Shown here piece by piece: positions 37,459 to 45,102 of a stretch of 64,000 nt of DNA. The stretch is from positions 508,501-572,500 of the forward strand of contig NZ_CP102428.1 in assembly GCF_024652905.1 (NCBI RefSeq). The letters are read 5' to 3'. A model generated the notes under the pieces. That model ran no database searches and was not told the origin of the DNA. It worked only from the letters and a program-made list of their open reading frames with translations. Position 1 is the first letter of the stretch. Each line of letters opens with the position of its first letter. Origin of the DNA: Pseudomonas oryzihabitans. Its GTDB lineage: Bacteria; Pseudomonadota; Gammaproteobacteria; Pseudomonadales; Pseudomonadaceae. A program made the translations under genes and the position numbers.

Positions 37459-37961
37459 TTCAATACTCGCAAAGCGGCGGTAGCCAAAGGACTTTCGTGG
37501 ATCTGTCTCAAGGCCGCGCGTGCCCGCGCCAAACGAGACATGACGGTTCCCAGTGGAATGCCAAGCGCCTGTGATACATCGCGATAGCTCATGCCTTCCA
37601 CCGCGACCAACAGCAGCAGGGCACGCTGTTCGTCATTGAGTCTCTCAAGATTCGTCAACGCTTCTTGATCCAGATAGATCGTCTCAGCCGAAGGCTCAAC
37701 CGGGACCTCTTGGAATCCCAGCCACTCCAACAGACGACCATAGCGGCGCTCACGACGTCGGCCATCAACGAATTGGCGGTACAGGATGGTGAACAGCCAG
37801 GCTCGCACATCACCGGCGGGACAGCGCGTGTTCCCATGCGTAAGCGCCCGTTCTAGACAACTCTGGACCAAGTCATCGGCGCTGGCTTCGTGACGAGTAA
37901 GCGATCTTGCGAAGCGACGCAGAGACGGTAGTAGCTGAGAAAGCATGGCGTCATCAAGCAT
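37455..37961 (-). CDS. ECF-type RNA polymerase sigma factor
   Basis: A 168-residue group IV sigma factor with only regions 2 and 4. Region 2 includes ASADDLVQSCLERAL and DVRAWLFTILYRQFVDGRRR. Region 4 includes LLLVAVEGMSYRDVSQALGI and GTVMSRLARARAAL, its HTH for the -35 element. I chose ATG 37961 (MLDDAMLSQLL), 7 bases after AGGGG. It is divergent from the DUF305 operon and has a GGAATAA/CGTCTG promoter motif upstream, so it probably activates both directions. Confidence 0.9.
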   Translation of the reverse strand: MLDDAMLSQLLPSLRRFARSLTRHEASADDLVQSCLERALTHGNTRCPAGDVRAWLFTILYRQFVDGRRRERRYGRLLEWLGFQEVPVEPSAETIYLDQEALTNLERLNDEQRALLLLVAVEGMSYRDVSQALGIPLGTVMSRLARARAALRQIHESPLATAALRVLK

Positions 37962-37986
37962 GGACATTCCCCTGGTATCGCTGACA

Positions 37987-38011
37987 GACGCTTGAGCTGA
38001 CCTTTTATTCC
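37987..38011 (-). promoter_or_regulatory. Predicted ECF promoter of the sigma/anti-sigma operon
   Basis: On the minus strand GGAATAA starts at 38,011 and CGTCTG starts at 37,990, with 14 bases between the two blocks. These are classical ECF -35 and -10 elements. They lie 26 bases before the sigma start codon and match the divergent promoter, implying autoregulation. Confidence 0.65.
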
Positions 38012-38036
38012 CCACAATTTTTATTTTTGTAGGTAT

Positions 38037-38064
38037 GGAATAACCCAGACCGTACAAACGTCTG
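38037..38064 (+). promoter_or_regulatory. Predicted ECF promoter of the DUF305-YVTN-PF03640 operon
   Basis: GGAATAA (38,037-38,043) and CGTCTG (38,059-38,064) are separated by 15 bases. The gene start is at 38,098. The same two blocks occur on the opposite strand before the sigma gene, so one sigma factor probably reads both. Confidence 0.68.
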
Positions 38065-38097
38065 CATTGGAAACTCACCAGTCTGCTGGAGCGCCAC

Positions 38098-38451
38098 GTG
38101 TTTTCAGTCAAACACCCGTTGTTGGCAGTCACCCTTCTGGTGCTCGTGCTTCCCATTGCCTGGGCCGAACCTGATAGCAGCGCCGCCACGGCGCAGGCCG
38201 ACAACCGCCAGGCCATGGATCAGATGATGGCCGCGATGCACAAGCCCAGCAGTGGCAACGTAGACCGCGACTTTGTGACCCAGATGACGGCACATCACCA
38301 GGGTGCGATCGAAATGGCACGGATCCAATTGCGGTATGGCCATAACGAACGCCTACGCCGTCTGGCCCAAGAGATCATTGTCACCCAACAACAGGAAATC
38401 GCCGTCATGCAGCAGGCGCTTTCTGAATTGCCCGCCTCTCCAACTCGGTAA
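38098..38451 (+). CDS. DUF305 periplasmic protein (CopM-like)
   Basis: A 117-residue secreted protein. Its signal peptide is followed by a four-helix DUF305 domain with the hallmark DFVTQMTAHHQGAIEMARI (about residues 59-77) and a Met-rich region (MDQMMAAMHKP). His and Met ligands in this family can bind copper or silver, as in cyanobacterial CopM; other members have no known role. The start is GTG. It is the first gene of the predicted ECF-controlled operon, and the YVTN gene starts 5 bases after its stop. Confidence 0.85.
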   Translation: MFSVKHPLLAVTLLVLVLPIAWAEPDSSAATAQADNRQAMDQMMAAMHKPSSGNVDRDFVTQMTAHHQGAIEMARIQLRYGHNERLRRLAQEIIVTQQQEIAVMQQALSELPASPTR

Positions 38452-38456
38452 TCCTC

Positions 38457-39917
38457 ATGCCTCGATTGTCGCTCACCCCGCTCGCCGCTGTGTTGTTAGT
38501 AATCTCCTGCACCGCTTCAGCCGGTCAAGTTCCGCGTGCTGCTGCACAACCGGACATCACGATTAGTTCCCAAGACCGTGTGTATACGGCGGAGCAGTTC
38601 TCCAACACGGTATCGGTGATTGATCCCAGCACGGAAAAATTGCTCGGCGTCATCACCCTAGGCGACAGCCAACCCAAGAACTTGAGTCCTTTGTACAAGG
38701 GCGAGCTACTGGTGCATGGCTTGGGATTTTCGCCAGATGGGCGAACCTTGGCCGTCGTAGCGATAGGCTCGAACTCCGTGTCCTTCATCGACACCGCCAA
38801 CAACCAGGTGAAGGGTAAAACCTATCTGGGTCGCGCGCCTCATGAAGCCTTTTTCACCCCTGACGGCAAAGAGCTCTGGGTCACGGTACGGGGCGAGGAC
38901 TATATCGCCGTGATCGACCCGGTGACTTTCAAAGAGAAGACGCGAATTGGCGTACCGCCAGGCCCTGGCATGCAGATCTTCTCCCCTGATGGCCGCTATG
39001 GCTACGTCTGCTCCTCGTTCACTCCGGAAACCGTAGTGGTTTCGGTTGCCGAGCATCGAATTGTTGGCCGCGTCGCTCAGGCGAGTCCCTTCTGCCCCAA
39101 CATCGCTGCGTCTGCAGATGGCCAACAGGTCTGGCTCACCCTAAAAGATGTCGGTAAGACCCAGGTGTTCGCAGCCAAACCGCCGTTCAGCTTGATTAAG
39201 ACGCTTGATACTGGCGCGATCACTAATCACGTCAACTTGGTTCGCAATGCCCGCGGAAGCTTCGCCTATGTAACGGTAGGCGGAGAAAATCGAGTCAAGG
39301 TCTTCCGAACCGATGATTTCAGCCAAGTCGCCAGCATTCCTGTTGGCGCTTTGCCCCACGGTCTCTGGCCGTCAGGAGATGGCACGCGGTTGTACGTGGG
39401 ACTAGAGAATGCTGACAGTGTGGCCGTCATCAATACGCTGACCAATAGCGTTGAAACCACTGTACCCGTGGGGCAGGCGCCCCAGGCTTTGGTCTACGTT
39501 CCCCGCGCCGCTACCCAGGGCGCTGGGCTGGCAAATCTTAAGCCGTTAGGGAGCGCCGCCAAGAGTATTCAGATCGCCCTGGCTCCGCCGGGTCAACACG
39601 AACGTCATACCACTCAGGTGACACTTTTCGACCAGGGCTTGACTCAGGTCCTGCAGGCCTCGGTTACGGGCCTGGTGGCCAAGCAGCCCTATGTACTAGC
39701 GTTGGCTCGTCATGCAGACGGTAGCGGCGCTCTTGAGTCTCTCGCCGCTTTTCAAACCAATCCCGCCGGCGCAGCTATCGTGAATGCGGTAGGACCGATA
39801 CGCCAACTGGTTCAGCAATCCCAGGCGGATGAACAGCGCTACCTCGTCATCGCACCTGGTGCAGCCGATGCGCCAGGTGCTCCCGTGCAAGTGCAAGTGC
39901 TCCAATCGAAATACTAA
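38457..39917 (+). CDS. Secreted YVTN-type beta-propeller protein
   Basis: A 486-residue exported protein with a signal peptide (about residues 1-23). Seven or so propeller repeats follow, with units such as TVSVIDPSTEKLLGVITLGD, YIAVIDPVTFKEKTRIGV and SVAVINTLTNSVETTVPVGQ. After about residue 350 a separate C-terminal domain (LAPPGQHERHTTQVTLFDQG) is not propeller-like. Such propellers often bind partner proteins or metals in the periplasm. The operon context with DUF305 and a PF03640-like protein suggests one envelope module. No catalytic residue is recognised. Confidence 0.85.
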   Translation: MPRLSLTPLAAVLLVISCTASAGQVPRAAAQPDITISSQDRVYTAEQFSNTVSVIDPSTEKLLGVITLGDSQPKNLSPLYKGELLVHGLGFSPDGRTLAVVAIGSNSVSFIDTANNQVKGKTYLGRAPHEAFFTPDGKELWVTVRGEDYIAVIDPVTFKEKTRIGVPPGPGMQIFSPDGRYGYVCSSFTPETVVVSVAEHRIVGRVAQASPFCPNIAASADGQQVWLTLKDVGKTQVFAAKPPFSLIKTLDTGAITNHVNLVRNARGSFAYVTVGGENRVKVFRTDDFSQVASIPVGALPHGLWPSGDGTRLYVGLENADSVAVINTLTNSVETTVPVGQAPQALVYVPRAATQGAGLANLKPLGSAAKSIQIALAPPGQHERHTTQVTLFDQGLTQVLQASVTGLVAKQPYVLALARHADGSGALESLAAFQTNPAGAAIVNAVGPIRQLVQQSQADEQRYLVIAPGAADAPGAPVQVQVLQSKY

Positions 39918-39942
39918 TAACCAATAACCATCGAGGTCCAGC

Positions 39943-40317
39943 ATGCTCAGACAAGTGTTGATTGCCACTGCCATTTTCTCCATGACAGGGCTGGCCGTGG
40001 CGGCCACGCCCGCCAAGGTTGGCGACACCACCTTGGGTAAGGTGCTTGTGGATGAAAAGGGTATGACGCTTTACACCTTCACCAAGGACAGCGAGGGTAA
40101 GTCCGCCTGCAACGGCCCGTGCGCCAAGAACTGGCCGCCGCTGATGGCACCGGCAGGGGCCAAGAGCGGTGACGGCTATACCGTAGTACAGCGTGAGGAT
40201 GGTAGCCAGCAATGGGCCTATAAGGGGCAGCCACTCTATACCTGGGTAAAGGACAGCAAGCCCGGTGAAACGACCGGTGAAGGTGTCAATCAAGTCTGGC
40301 ACGTCGCGAAGCCTTGA
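39943..40317 (+). CDS. PF03640-like secreted protein (Y-x4-D repeat)
   Basis: A 124-residue exported protein with a signal peptide (QVLIATAIFSMTGLAVAA). It has two copies of the repeat typical of the lipoprotein_15/COG4315 family: GMTLYTFTKDSEGKSACNGP and QPLYTWVKDSKPGETTGEG. The first is followed by CAKNWPPLMAP. The function of the family is unknown; members often appear under ECF sigma factors. No lipobox Cys is seen at the cleavage site. It is the last gene of the operon, with a hairpin after it. Confidence 0.85.
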   Translation: MLRQVLIATAIFSMTGLAVAATPAKVGDTTLGKVLVDEKGMTLYTFTKDSEGKSACNGPCAKNWPPLMAPAGAKSGDGYTVVQREDGSQQWAYKGQPLYTWVKDSKPGETTGEGVNQVWHVAKP

Positions 40318-40323
40318 TCGTGG

Positions 40324-40352
40324 AGCAGTCCCTGCGGACAGCGGGGACTGCT
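40324..40352 (+). terminator. Hairpin terminator after the ECF-controlled operon
   Basis: AGCAGTCCC and GGGACTGCT form a 9-bp stem around an 11-base loop, followed by TATCTATTTAG. The T-run is weak, so termination may be partial. Confidence 0.6.
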
Positions 40353-40446
40353 TATCTATTTAGTAGATTACTTTTTATATCATATTCAATTTTTCAGATA
40401 ATCGAGCCGGGCTAGACTGTTTGCATTCCTCAGCGGAGCTCACCTC

Positions 40447-41610
40447 ATGACATTAAAGGATGCTATAGCCCTGCGCACCGGCGGCAAGCCGCTCAGCCAG
40501 CTCAAGCAGCCGCTCGAAGTCGTTCGCCAGTTCACCCCCAACTGGTTTGCGGCAACGATGGGCACCGGTATTTTGGCAATCGCCTTAGCGAGTTTTCCCG
40601 CGTCGGTACCCGGCTTGCGTCTGATCGCCGAAGGACTGTGGCTGTTCAACATCTTGCTTTTCGTTCTATTCAGCGGCTTGTATGCCGCTCGCTGGATCTT
40701 GTTCTACAACGAAGCCAAGCAAATTTTTGCCCACTCCACCGTATCGATGTTCTTCGGCACCATTCCGATGGGGTTGGCAACAATCATCAACGGGATGCTG
40801 ATCTTTGGGCTGCCACGATGGGGTGAGGTGGCTGTCACGATTGCCACCGGACTTTGGTGGGTCGATGCGGCCATGGCACTGGTTTGCGGAGTAGCGATTC
40901 CGTACCTGATGTTTACTCGTCAGCAGCACAGCATCGATCAAATGACGGCGGTATGGTTGCTACCTGTGGTAGCCGCCGAAGTGGCCGCTGCCAGTGGCGG
41001 GCTGTTGGCACCGCACCTAGCCGATGGCGGGCACCAATTCACCGTGCTGGTGACCAGCTATGTGCTTTGGGCCTATTCGGTACCTGTCGCCCTAAGTGTC
41101 CTCGTGATCCTGCTATTGCGGATGGCACTGCACAAGCTGCCTCACGAGAACATGGCTGCATCGAGCTGGTTATCGCTTGGCCCCATTGGTACAGGTGCGT
41201 TGGGTCTGCTCGTGATGGGCAGCGACGCGCCGGTCATCTTCGCTGCTCACGGTATGGCCGGAATTGGCGCCGTCGCGCAGGGGCTAGGCGTAATTGGCGG
41301 GATCCTACTATGGGGACTCGGCTTGTGGTGGATGAGCCTTGCCATACTGATCACGCTGAAGTACGCGCGCCACGGCATCCCTTTCAACCTGGGATGGTGG
41401 GGTTTTACTTTTCCACTGGGCGTCTATGCCGTCACGACGCTACGTTTGGGAAGCACGCTTGGGTCAGGTTTCCTTACCGTCTTCGGTGCCTTTTTGGTCG
41501 TCGCCTTGACTGCTCTGTGGGCGGTGGTCGCGGGACGCACCCTAGCCGGTGCCTACCGCGGGACGCTGTTCGTCTCGCCTTGCATTGCTCATCTGCAACC
41601 ACGCAAATGA
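40447..41610 (+). CDS. TDT/SLAC1-family anion channel or transporter
   Basis: A 387-residue membrane protein with about ten helices. The opening RQFTPNWFAATMGTGILAIA is the TehA/SLAC1 (tellurite-resistance/dicarboxylate transporter) signature. Family members pass small anions such as chloride, nitrate, sulfite or dicarboxylates; the substrate here cannot be deduced. It is separated from the PF03640-like gene by 129 bases with a terminator, so it probably has its own promoter. It shares the mobile unit with a fluoride exporter, another anion-handling gene. Confidence 0.85.
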   Translation: MTLKDAIALRTGGKPLSQLKQPLEVVRQFTPNWFAATMGTGILAIALASFPASVPGLRLIAEGLWLFNILLFVLFSGLYAARWILFYNEAKQIFAHSTVSMFFGTIPMGLATIINGMLIFGLPRWGEVAVTIATGLWWVDAAMALVCGVAIPYLMFTRQQHSIDQMTAVWLLPVVAAEVAAASGGLLAPHLADGGHQFTVLVTSYVLWAYSVPVALSVLVILLLRMALHKLPHENMAASSWLSLGPIGTGALGLLVMGSDAPVIFAAHGMAGIGAVAQGLGVIGGILLWGLGLWWMSLAILITLKYARHGIPFNLGWWGFTFPLGVYAVTTLRLGSTLGSGFLTVFGAFLVVALTALWAVVAGRTLAGAYRGTLFVSPCIAHLQPRK

Positions 41611-41657
41611 GGTCGATTAGGTGGCGCCTCGCTGAGCAACGCTACCAAGCTAGGACC

Positions 41658-41689
41658 ATCAGCCCACTCTCTACGACGAGTGAGCTGAT
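41658..41689. terminator. Hairpin between the convergent channel and DUF190 genes
   Basis: ATCAGC pairs with GCTGAT and, after one mismatch, CACTC with GAGTG around an 8-base loop. It lies 47 bases after the channel gene and has no T-run. It may act as a bidirectional terminator or only as a structured spacer. Confidence 0.4.
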
Positions 41690-41775
41690 GAGTCCGCAAA
41701 TGGGGCTCAGTGAAAGCCATCCCTTGATGCCGTTGGTTACCGCGGCCGCCTTAACCGATTCAAAGGTGCGTCAGC

Positions 41776-42126
41776 TCAGGACGAGGATGACTCTGTCTCT
41801 TGGGAAGGGCGGTGGCGTCCTACCGTGCCAATCTCGGCAGGCGTCTTGATGTAGAACAGTGCCAAGTCTTCCGATTCGAGGCGTTGAAACAGCATGTCGT
41901 GTTGAATTTGAGTCAGCGCCATCGTTACCTGGATGGGCTGATCGGCAAGCTCAAAAAAATGAGCGGAGTGGCGTTTTCCATCTTGGCCAAAGCCTTCAGC
42001 CGCCACTGACAACGTTGCGCCACTTAGGTGAAGCTCTTTAGCAAGATCCAGAAGCCAATCTCCAATCTGCTGATGTTCATGGCGACGATTTTGTTCGGTA
42101 TAGAACGTAACGAGATAGTCGTTCAT
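41776..42126 (-). CDS. DUF190 protein (PII-like fold)
   Basis: A 116-residue DUF190 protein (NDYLVTFYTEQNRRHEHQQI, then LHLSGATLSVAAEGFGQDG). DUF190 genes commonly follow crcB, and their products have a PII-like ferredoxin fold, but the role in fluoride handling is not established. It starts 10 bases after the crcB stop, in the same transcript, so the fluoride riboswitch should control it too. The last residues (ETESSSS) look like an unstructured tail. Confidence 0.85.
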   Translation of the reverse strand: MNDYLVTFYTEQNRRHEHQQIGDWLLDLAKELHLSGATLSVAAEGFGQDGKRHSAHFFELADQPIQVTMALTQIQHDMLFQRLESEDLALFYIKTPAEIGTVGRHRPSQETESSSS

Positions 42127-42136
42127 GCTATTGCCT

Positions 42137-42520
42137 TTAGCGTGGGTGCAGCAGGTTGATGGTCAAGATACCCAGGGCTGTCATGCACAGGGACCCCACG
42201 ACATGAACGCTGATTGCAGTCAGCGCCATGAGCAGCCTTCCTTGCTGGATTAGCATCAGTGTCTCAGCAGAAAACGTCGAGAAGGTGGTTAAGCCGCCGC
42301 AAAATCCGGTGATCAGAAACAGCCGCCATTCAGGCGCAATCCCGGGCCAAGCAGCGAAGATGGCTACGGCCATTCCGATGATGTAGCCACCTACAAGATT
42401 CGCAACGACCGTCCCAGGCGGGAGCGACGGGAACCAGGCATTTAGCTTCAAGCCCAGTATCCAACGGAGCCAGGCACCCAAGGTCGCACCGAGTGCGATG
42501 GCTATGAGCGGCTTCAGCAT
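42137..42520 (-). CDS. crcB: Fluoride exporter CrcB/FluC
   Basis: A 127-residue four-helix membrane protein that forms dimeric fluoride channels and keeps cytoplasmic fluoride low. Family signatures are [13 protein letters not shown] (residues 12-24), [14 protein letters not shown] and [17 protein letters not shown]. The Asn in ANLVG and the Phe/Thr/Ser cluster line the fluoride path and central sodium site. A fluoride riboswitch and terminator lie upstream in its leader. It is the only gene of the cargo with a clearly predictable substrate. Confidence 0.95.
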   Translation of the reverse strand: MLKPLIAIALGATLGAWLRWILGLKLNAWFPSLPPGTVVANLVGGYIIGMAVAIFAAWPGIAPEWRLFLITGFCGGLTTFSTFSAETLMLIQQGRLLMALTAISVHVVGSLCMTALGILTINLLHPR

Positions 42521-42591
42521 GGAACGTCTCCCAAGGGGAATGGAAGACTAGGGGCCGGGGAGGGATATGGTCGGTGCATAGCGCTGTCCTC

Positions 42592-42621
42592 GAAAAAGAC
42601 AGGGCGCACCTACGCACCCTG
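42592..42621 (-). terminator. Terminator in the crcB leader (riboswitch expression platform)
   Basis: On the minus strand CAGGGTGC pairs with GCGCCCTG, a stem with one G-T pair around a short loop, and is followed by TCTTTTTC. It sits between the fluoride aptamer and crcB, as needed for transcriptional control. Confidence 0.75.
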
Positions 42622-42631
42622 CCAAGGGGTT

Positions 42632-42686
42632 ACGTAGGCATCATCAGCACGAGGCGGTTTGAGGAGGAATGCCATCTCCTTAGCGG
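42632..42686 (-). ncRNA. Fluoride riboswitch (crcB motif)
   Basis: Read on the minus strand, this stretch has the conserved parts of the fluoride aptamer in order: GGAGATGGCATTCCTCC, AAACCGCC, and CTGATGATGCCTACG. The 5' hairpin, the pseudoknot partners and the 3' pairing strand can all be matched. It lies about 110 bases before crcB. Fluoride binding should prevent the downstream terminator from forming and switch crcB and DUF190 on. Confidence 0.9.
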
Positions 42687-42839
42687 ATCATAGCAGCGCA
42701 GCAGATGACTTTGAAGATGGCTCGTTCTTGAAGCCGACATGCCTGCCACTGCTTATTGAGACCCGGAGCATGCCTGCACTCCTCAAACGCCGAGGGTCTA
42801 GAAACCGATCGACTCTGCGGTAGCTATGAGGCAAACGTC
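42687..42839. other. Junction between cargo and transposase, no gene seen
   Basis: This 150-base stretch contains the promoter that feeds the fluoride riboswitch. It is also where the normal IS end would be expected, just after the transposase stop. I find no copy of the 24-bp terminal repeat here, in either orientation. Confidence 0.5.
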
Positions 42840-44210
42840 CTATTCGTCACAGGTATTCACAGCTTTCGCTATTGCCAGACGATATTCAGCTGGACTGCGC
42901 CCACCCAGTGCCAATTTGATTCGCTCCTTATTGTAGTAGTCGATATAGGCCCGAATTGCTACTGCCAGCTCCTCTACGCTTGAGAACCTGTTGCAGTGGA
43001 AAAGCTCAGATTTTAGTACTGCAAAAAAGCTTTCCATTGCCGCATTGTCGAGGCAATTGGCTCGCCTTGACATACTCTGAGTCAGTCCATGCTGACGGAT
43101 CAGCTGTTGGTAGGCAGGGTATTGATAGTGCCAGCCTTGATCGGAATGGATGAGCGGTTTCTCATGAGGCCGAAGGGTCTTCAATCCGTCTTTCAACATA
43201 CGTAAGACCATCTCGAACGATGGGCGCTCACTTATCTCGAAAGCCACAATTTCCTTATTGAAGAGGTCAAGAATCGGTGACAGGTATAGCCGGTTTTGAT
43301 TGACACGAAACTCCGTTATGTCAGTCGCCCACCGCTGATTGGGCTGCGGTGCGGTAAAGCGGCGTTCCAGCAGGTTAGGCGCCACGCAGGACTCCGGCCC
43401 TGTGAATGGACGATAGCGACGGCGTCGCAGCGTGCACTTTAACGACATTTCGCCCATCAGCCGCTGTACTGCCTTGTGATTGATCTGCTGCCCCTGATTG
43501 CGTAGCGCCTGCGTGATGCGGCGATAGCCATAGCGACCCCGATGATGCGCGAACATCGTCCGGATGCTCTCTTTGCGGGCACCTTGTTTGTCTGGTTGGC
43601 GAGTGACCTTGAGGTGGTAGTAGAAGCTGCTTCGAGGAAGACATGCTCCCTGAAGAAGCGCATCAAGTGGATATCGTGACCGCAACTCCTGCACGATAAG
43701 TGCTTTCTGCTGATTGTCCAGGTCACTGTCCTTGAGACCCAAGCTCATGGCTTTGCGCAGAAAGGCGTTTTTGACCTGCAGATAGGCAACCTGCTTTTCC
43801 AGCTCTCGGACTGGGTTTGCGATGTGGGGCTTGAAAGCGGATGGATCTGGAACGGGAAGAAGGGGCAAGGAGTCACCTCTGCGTTTGCTGGCCAACCCCT
43901 CGATACCATACCTCTGCCACGCATCGACCCAGCGCTGCATTTGGGAGCGATTGAGACTAAATCGCTCACTAGCCCGTCGGATTGATAGGCCTTCGACGAT
44001 CTGTCGCACCACCTCGATCTTGAAATCGATGCTGTGATAACGATAACGCTTTTGTAGAGCCGCTTTTCCGTGATTGGCATAGGCGCCAATCCATCCTTTT
44101 ACCTGCACCACGCTGACGTCATGCACCCTAGCGAGGTGGCCGTAGCTGCAATCGCCCTTTTAGTACTGAGCGACGATCTTCAATTTGAACGCTAGAGAGT
44201 ACTTGGGCAT
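42840..44210 (-). pseudogene. IS3-family transposase with premature TAA at codon 17
   Basis: From ATG 44210 the frame encodes 456 residues but is broken by TAA at 44,162-44,160 (MPKYSLAFKLKIVAQY then stop). Beyond it, 428 or more residues are intact: HTH domains (IVEGLSIRRASERFSLNRSQ), a Leu-rich coiled coil, and an rve domain with the DDE residues in WATDITEF, IHSDQGWHY and NAAMESFFAVLKSE. OrfA and OrfB lie in a single frame, where many IS3 relatives need a frameshift. A GTG at 44,126 could restart translation, so the enzyme may still be made in shortened form. Confidence 0.82.
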
Positions 44211-44229
44211 GGTACGCCTTCAAGGCAGC

Positions 44230-44253
44230 GTCCAACTTTCGGGGGTCATTTCA
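44230..44253 (-). repeat. Right terminal inverted repeat (IRL) of the IS3-type element
   Basis: On the minus strand it opens TGAAATGACCCCC and closes GTTGGAC, 19 bases before the original transposase start. It is the partner of 36,639-36,662. The three bases outside are CCA. Confidence 0.85.
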
Positions 44254-44341
44254 CCAACGGCGGAGCCCTTTCTGGTAGGGCTTTTACCCTTATGGCCCCC
44301 TTCCATTACGTCCTTTGCGCCAGCCCCTTCGCCCCTTTTGG

Positions 44342-44695
44342 CTACTCAGGGTTGACCAGGTGCTCCTTGGGCTCCATCACCTCATGCAGCAGCCGGACGA
44401 TCTCGATGAGGTCTTCGGCCGCGATCCGGTAGAAGACCACATGGCGAGGCTGGCCGACGCGCCGATCTGCCGGAATACCCCTTTGGGTATGGGCCAGATG
44501 GAGACTGCGTAAGCCCTCGTGCAGCTCATCACGGGCACGAGTGACCGGCGCGTAGGGCTCGGCTGCGATCAGATTGAAGCTGTTGACCAGCAGGCTCTGG
44601 TAGCGCTTGCGCGCCGCAGGGCCGAACTGCTGGGCGGAGTACACCAGGATGTCAGCGAGATCCTGACGGGCCTCGGCGGAGATACGGTACTTCAT
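44342..44695 (-). CDS. parE: ParE/RelE-superfamily toxin
   Basis: A 117-residue toxin of the ParE/RelE fold. It opens KYRISAEARQDLADILVYSA and closes with the strand block HVVFYRIAAEDLIEIVRLLH, both typical of ParE toxins, which poison DNA gyrase. The antitoxin gene ends 3 bases before it. Such pairs stabilise ICEs by killing cells that lose them. It lies just outside the IS3-type unit and so belongs to the ICE backbone or an older insertion. Confidence 0.88.
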   Translation of the reverse strand: MKYRISAEARQDLADILVYSAQQFGPAARKRYQSLLVNSFNLIAAEPYAPVTRARDELHEGLRSLHLAHTQRGIPADRRVGQPRHVVFYRIAAEDLIEIVRLLHEVMEPKEHLVNPE

Positions 44696-44698
44696 GGG

Positions 44699-44980
44699 TC
44701 AGCGGCCTATGCGGCTGTCATCAACTCCCAGGCCTTCCAGGTACTGCTCCAAATCCTCGGCAGGCACCTCGTCGAATGTTCCCTGCTCCAGTTGCTGGAT
44801 CGCTGAGCCCGTGGCGTTACGCAGCGCTTCGATCTTGGCGGAAACCATGGCCTCTTGTTGAATCAGCAAGCGGAGCCCGTTGCGTACCACCTCGCTGGCG
44901 TTCTGGTAGCGACCTGTCTCTACCAAGCGATCAATCTCGTGGGAAAGCGGATCGGGGATGACGATGTTCCGGGTGGGCAT
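44699..44980 (-). CDS. parD: ParD-type antitoxin
   Basis: A 93-residue ribbon-helix-helix antitoxin. The N-terminal DNA-binding part (TRNIVIPDPLSHEIDRLVET, then YQNASEVVRNGLRLLIQQE) is standard ParD, and the acidic C-terminus (EVPAEDLEQYLEG) should wrap the toxin. ParD dimers usually repress their own promoter. It is the first gene of the pair, divergent from the DUF3742-like gene. Confidence 0.9.
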   Translation of the reverse strand: MPTRNIVIPDPLSHEIDRLVETGRYQNASEVVRNGLRLLIQQEAMVSAKIEALRNATGSAIQQLEQGTFDEVPAEDLEQYLEGLGVDDSRIGR

Positions 44981-45102
44981 GGCTGCTCCAGAGTAGGTAT
45001 TGTAGGGCTATGGCAGTTTATGCCATGCCACTTGCAGCGTCACTCATCGCAGCGTATAAGTACCGTCATAGAGCCATCGCTCCATGGAATGAGGCAGTAG
45101 CC

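Larger units (their letters stand above)
36639..44253. mobile_element. IS3-type element with about 6 kb of cargo
   Basis: Terminal inverted repeats of 24 bp, 22 identical, lie at 36,639-36,662 (plus strand, opening TGAAATGACCCCC) and 44,230-44,253 (same text on the minus strand). Both outer flanks carry CCA, which fits a 3-bp target duplication, the size IS3-family elements make. Inside are an IS3-family transposase next to the right repeat and eight cargo genes. Sequence just inside the two repeats differs, so they are the two different ends of one element. No other copy of the repeat lies just after the transposase stop, where a simple IS would end. Confidence 0.72.

Noticed and set aside
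41684-41725. Hammerhead-ribozyme-like text (CTGATGAGTCC followed later by GAAA)
   Set aside because: The bases between the two core motifs cannot form a proper stem II that ends directly before GAAA, and no cleavage-site stem fits. The CTGATG part is better explained by the hairpin at 41,658-41,689.
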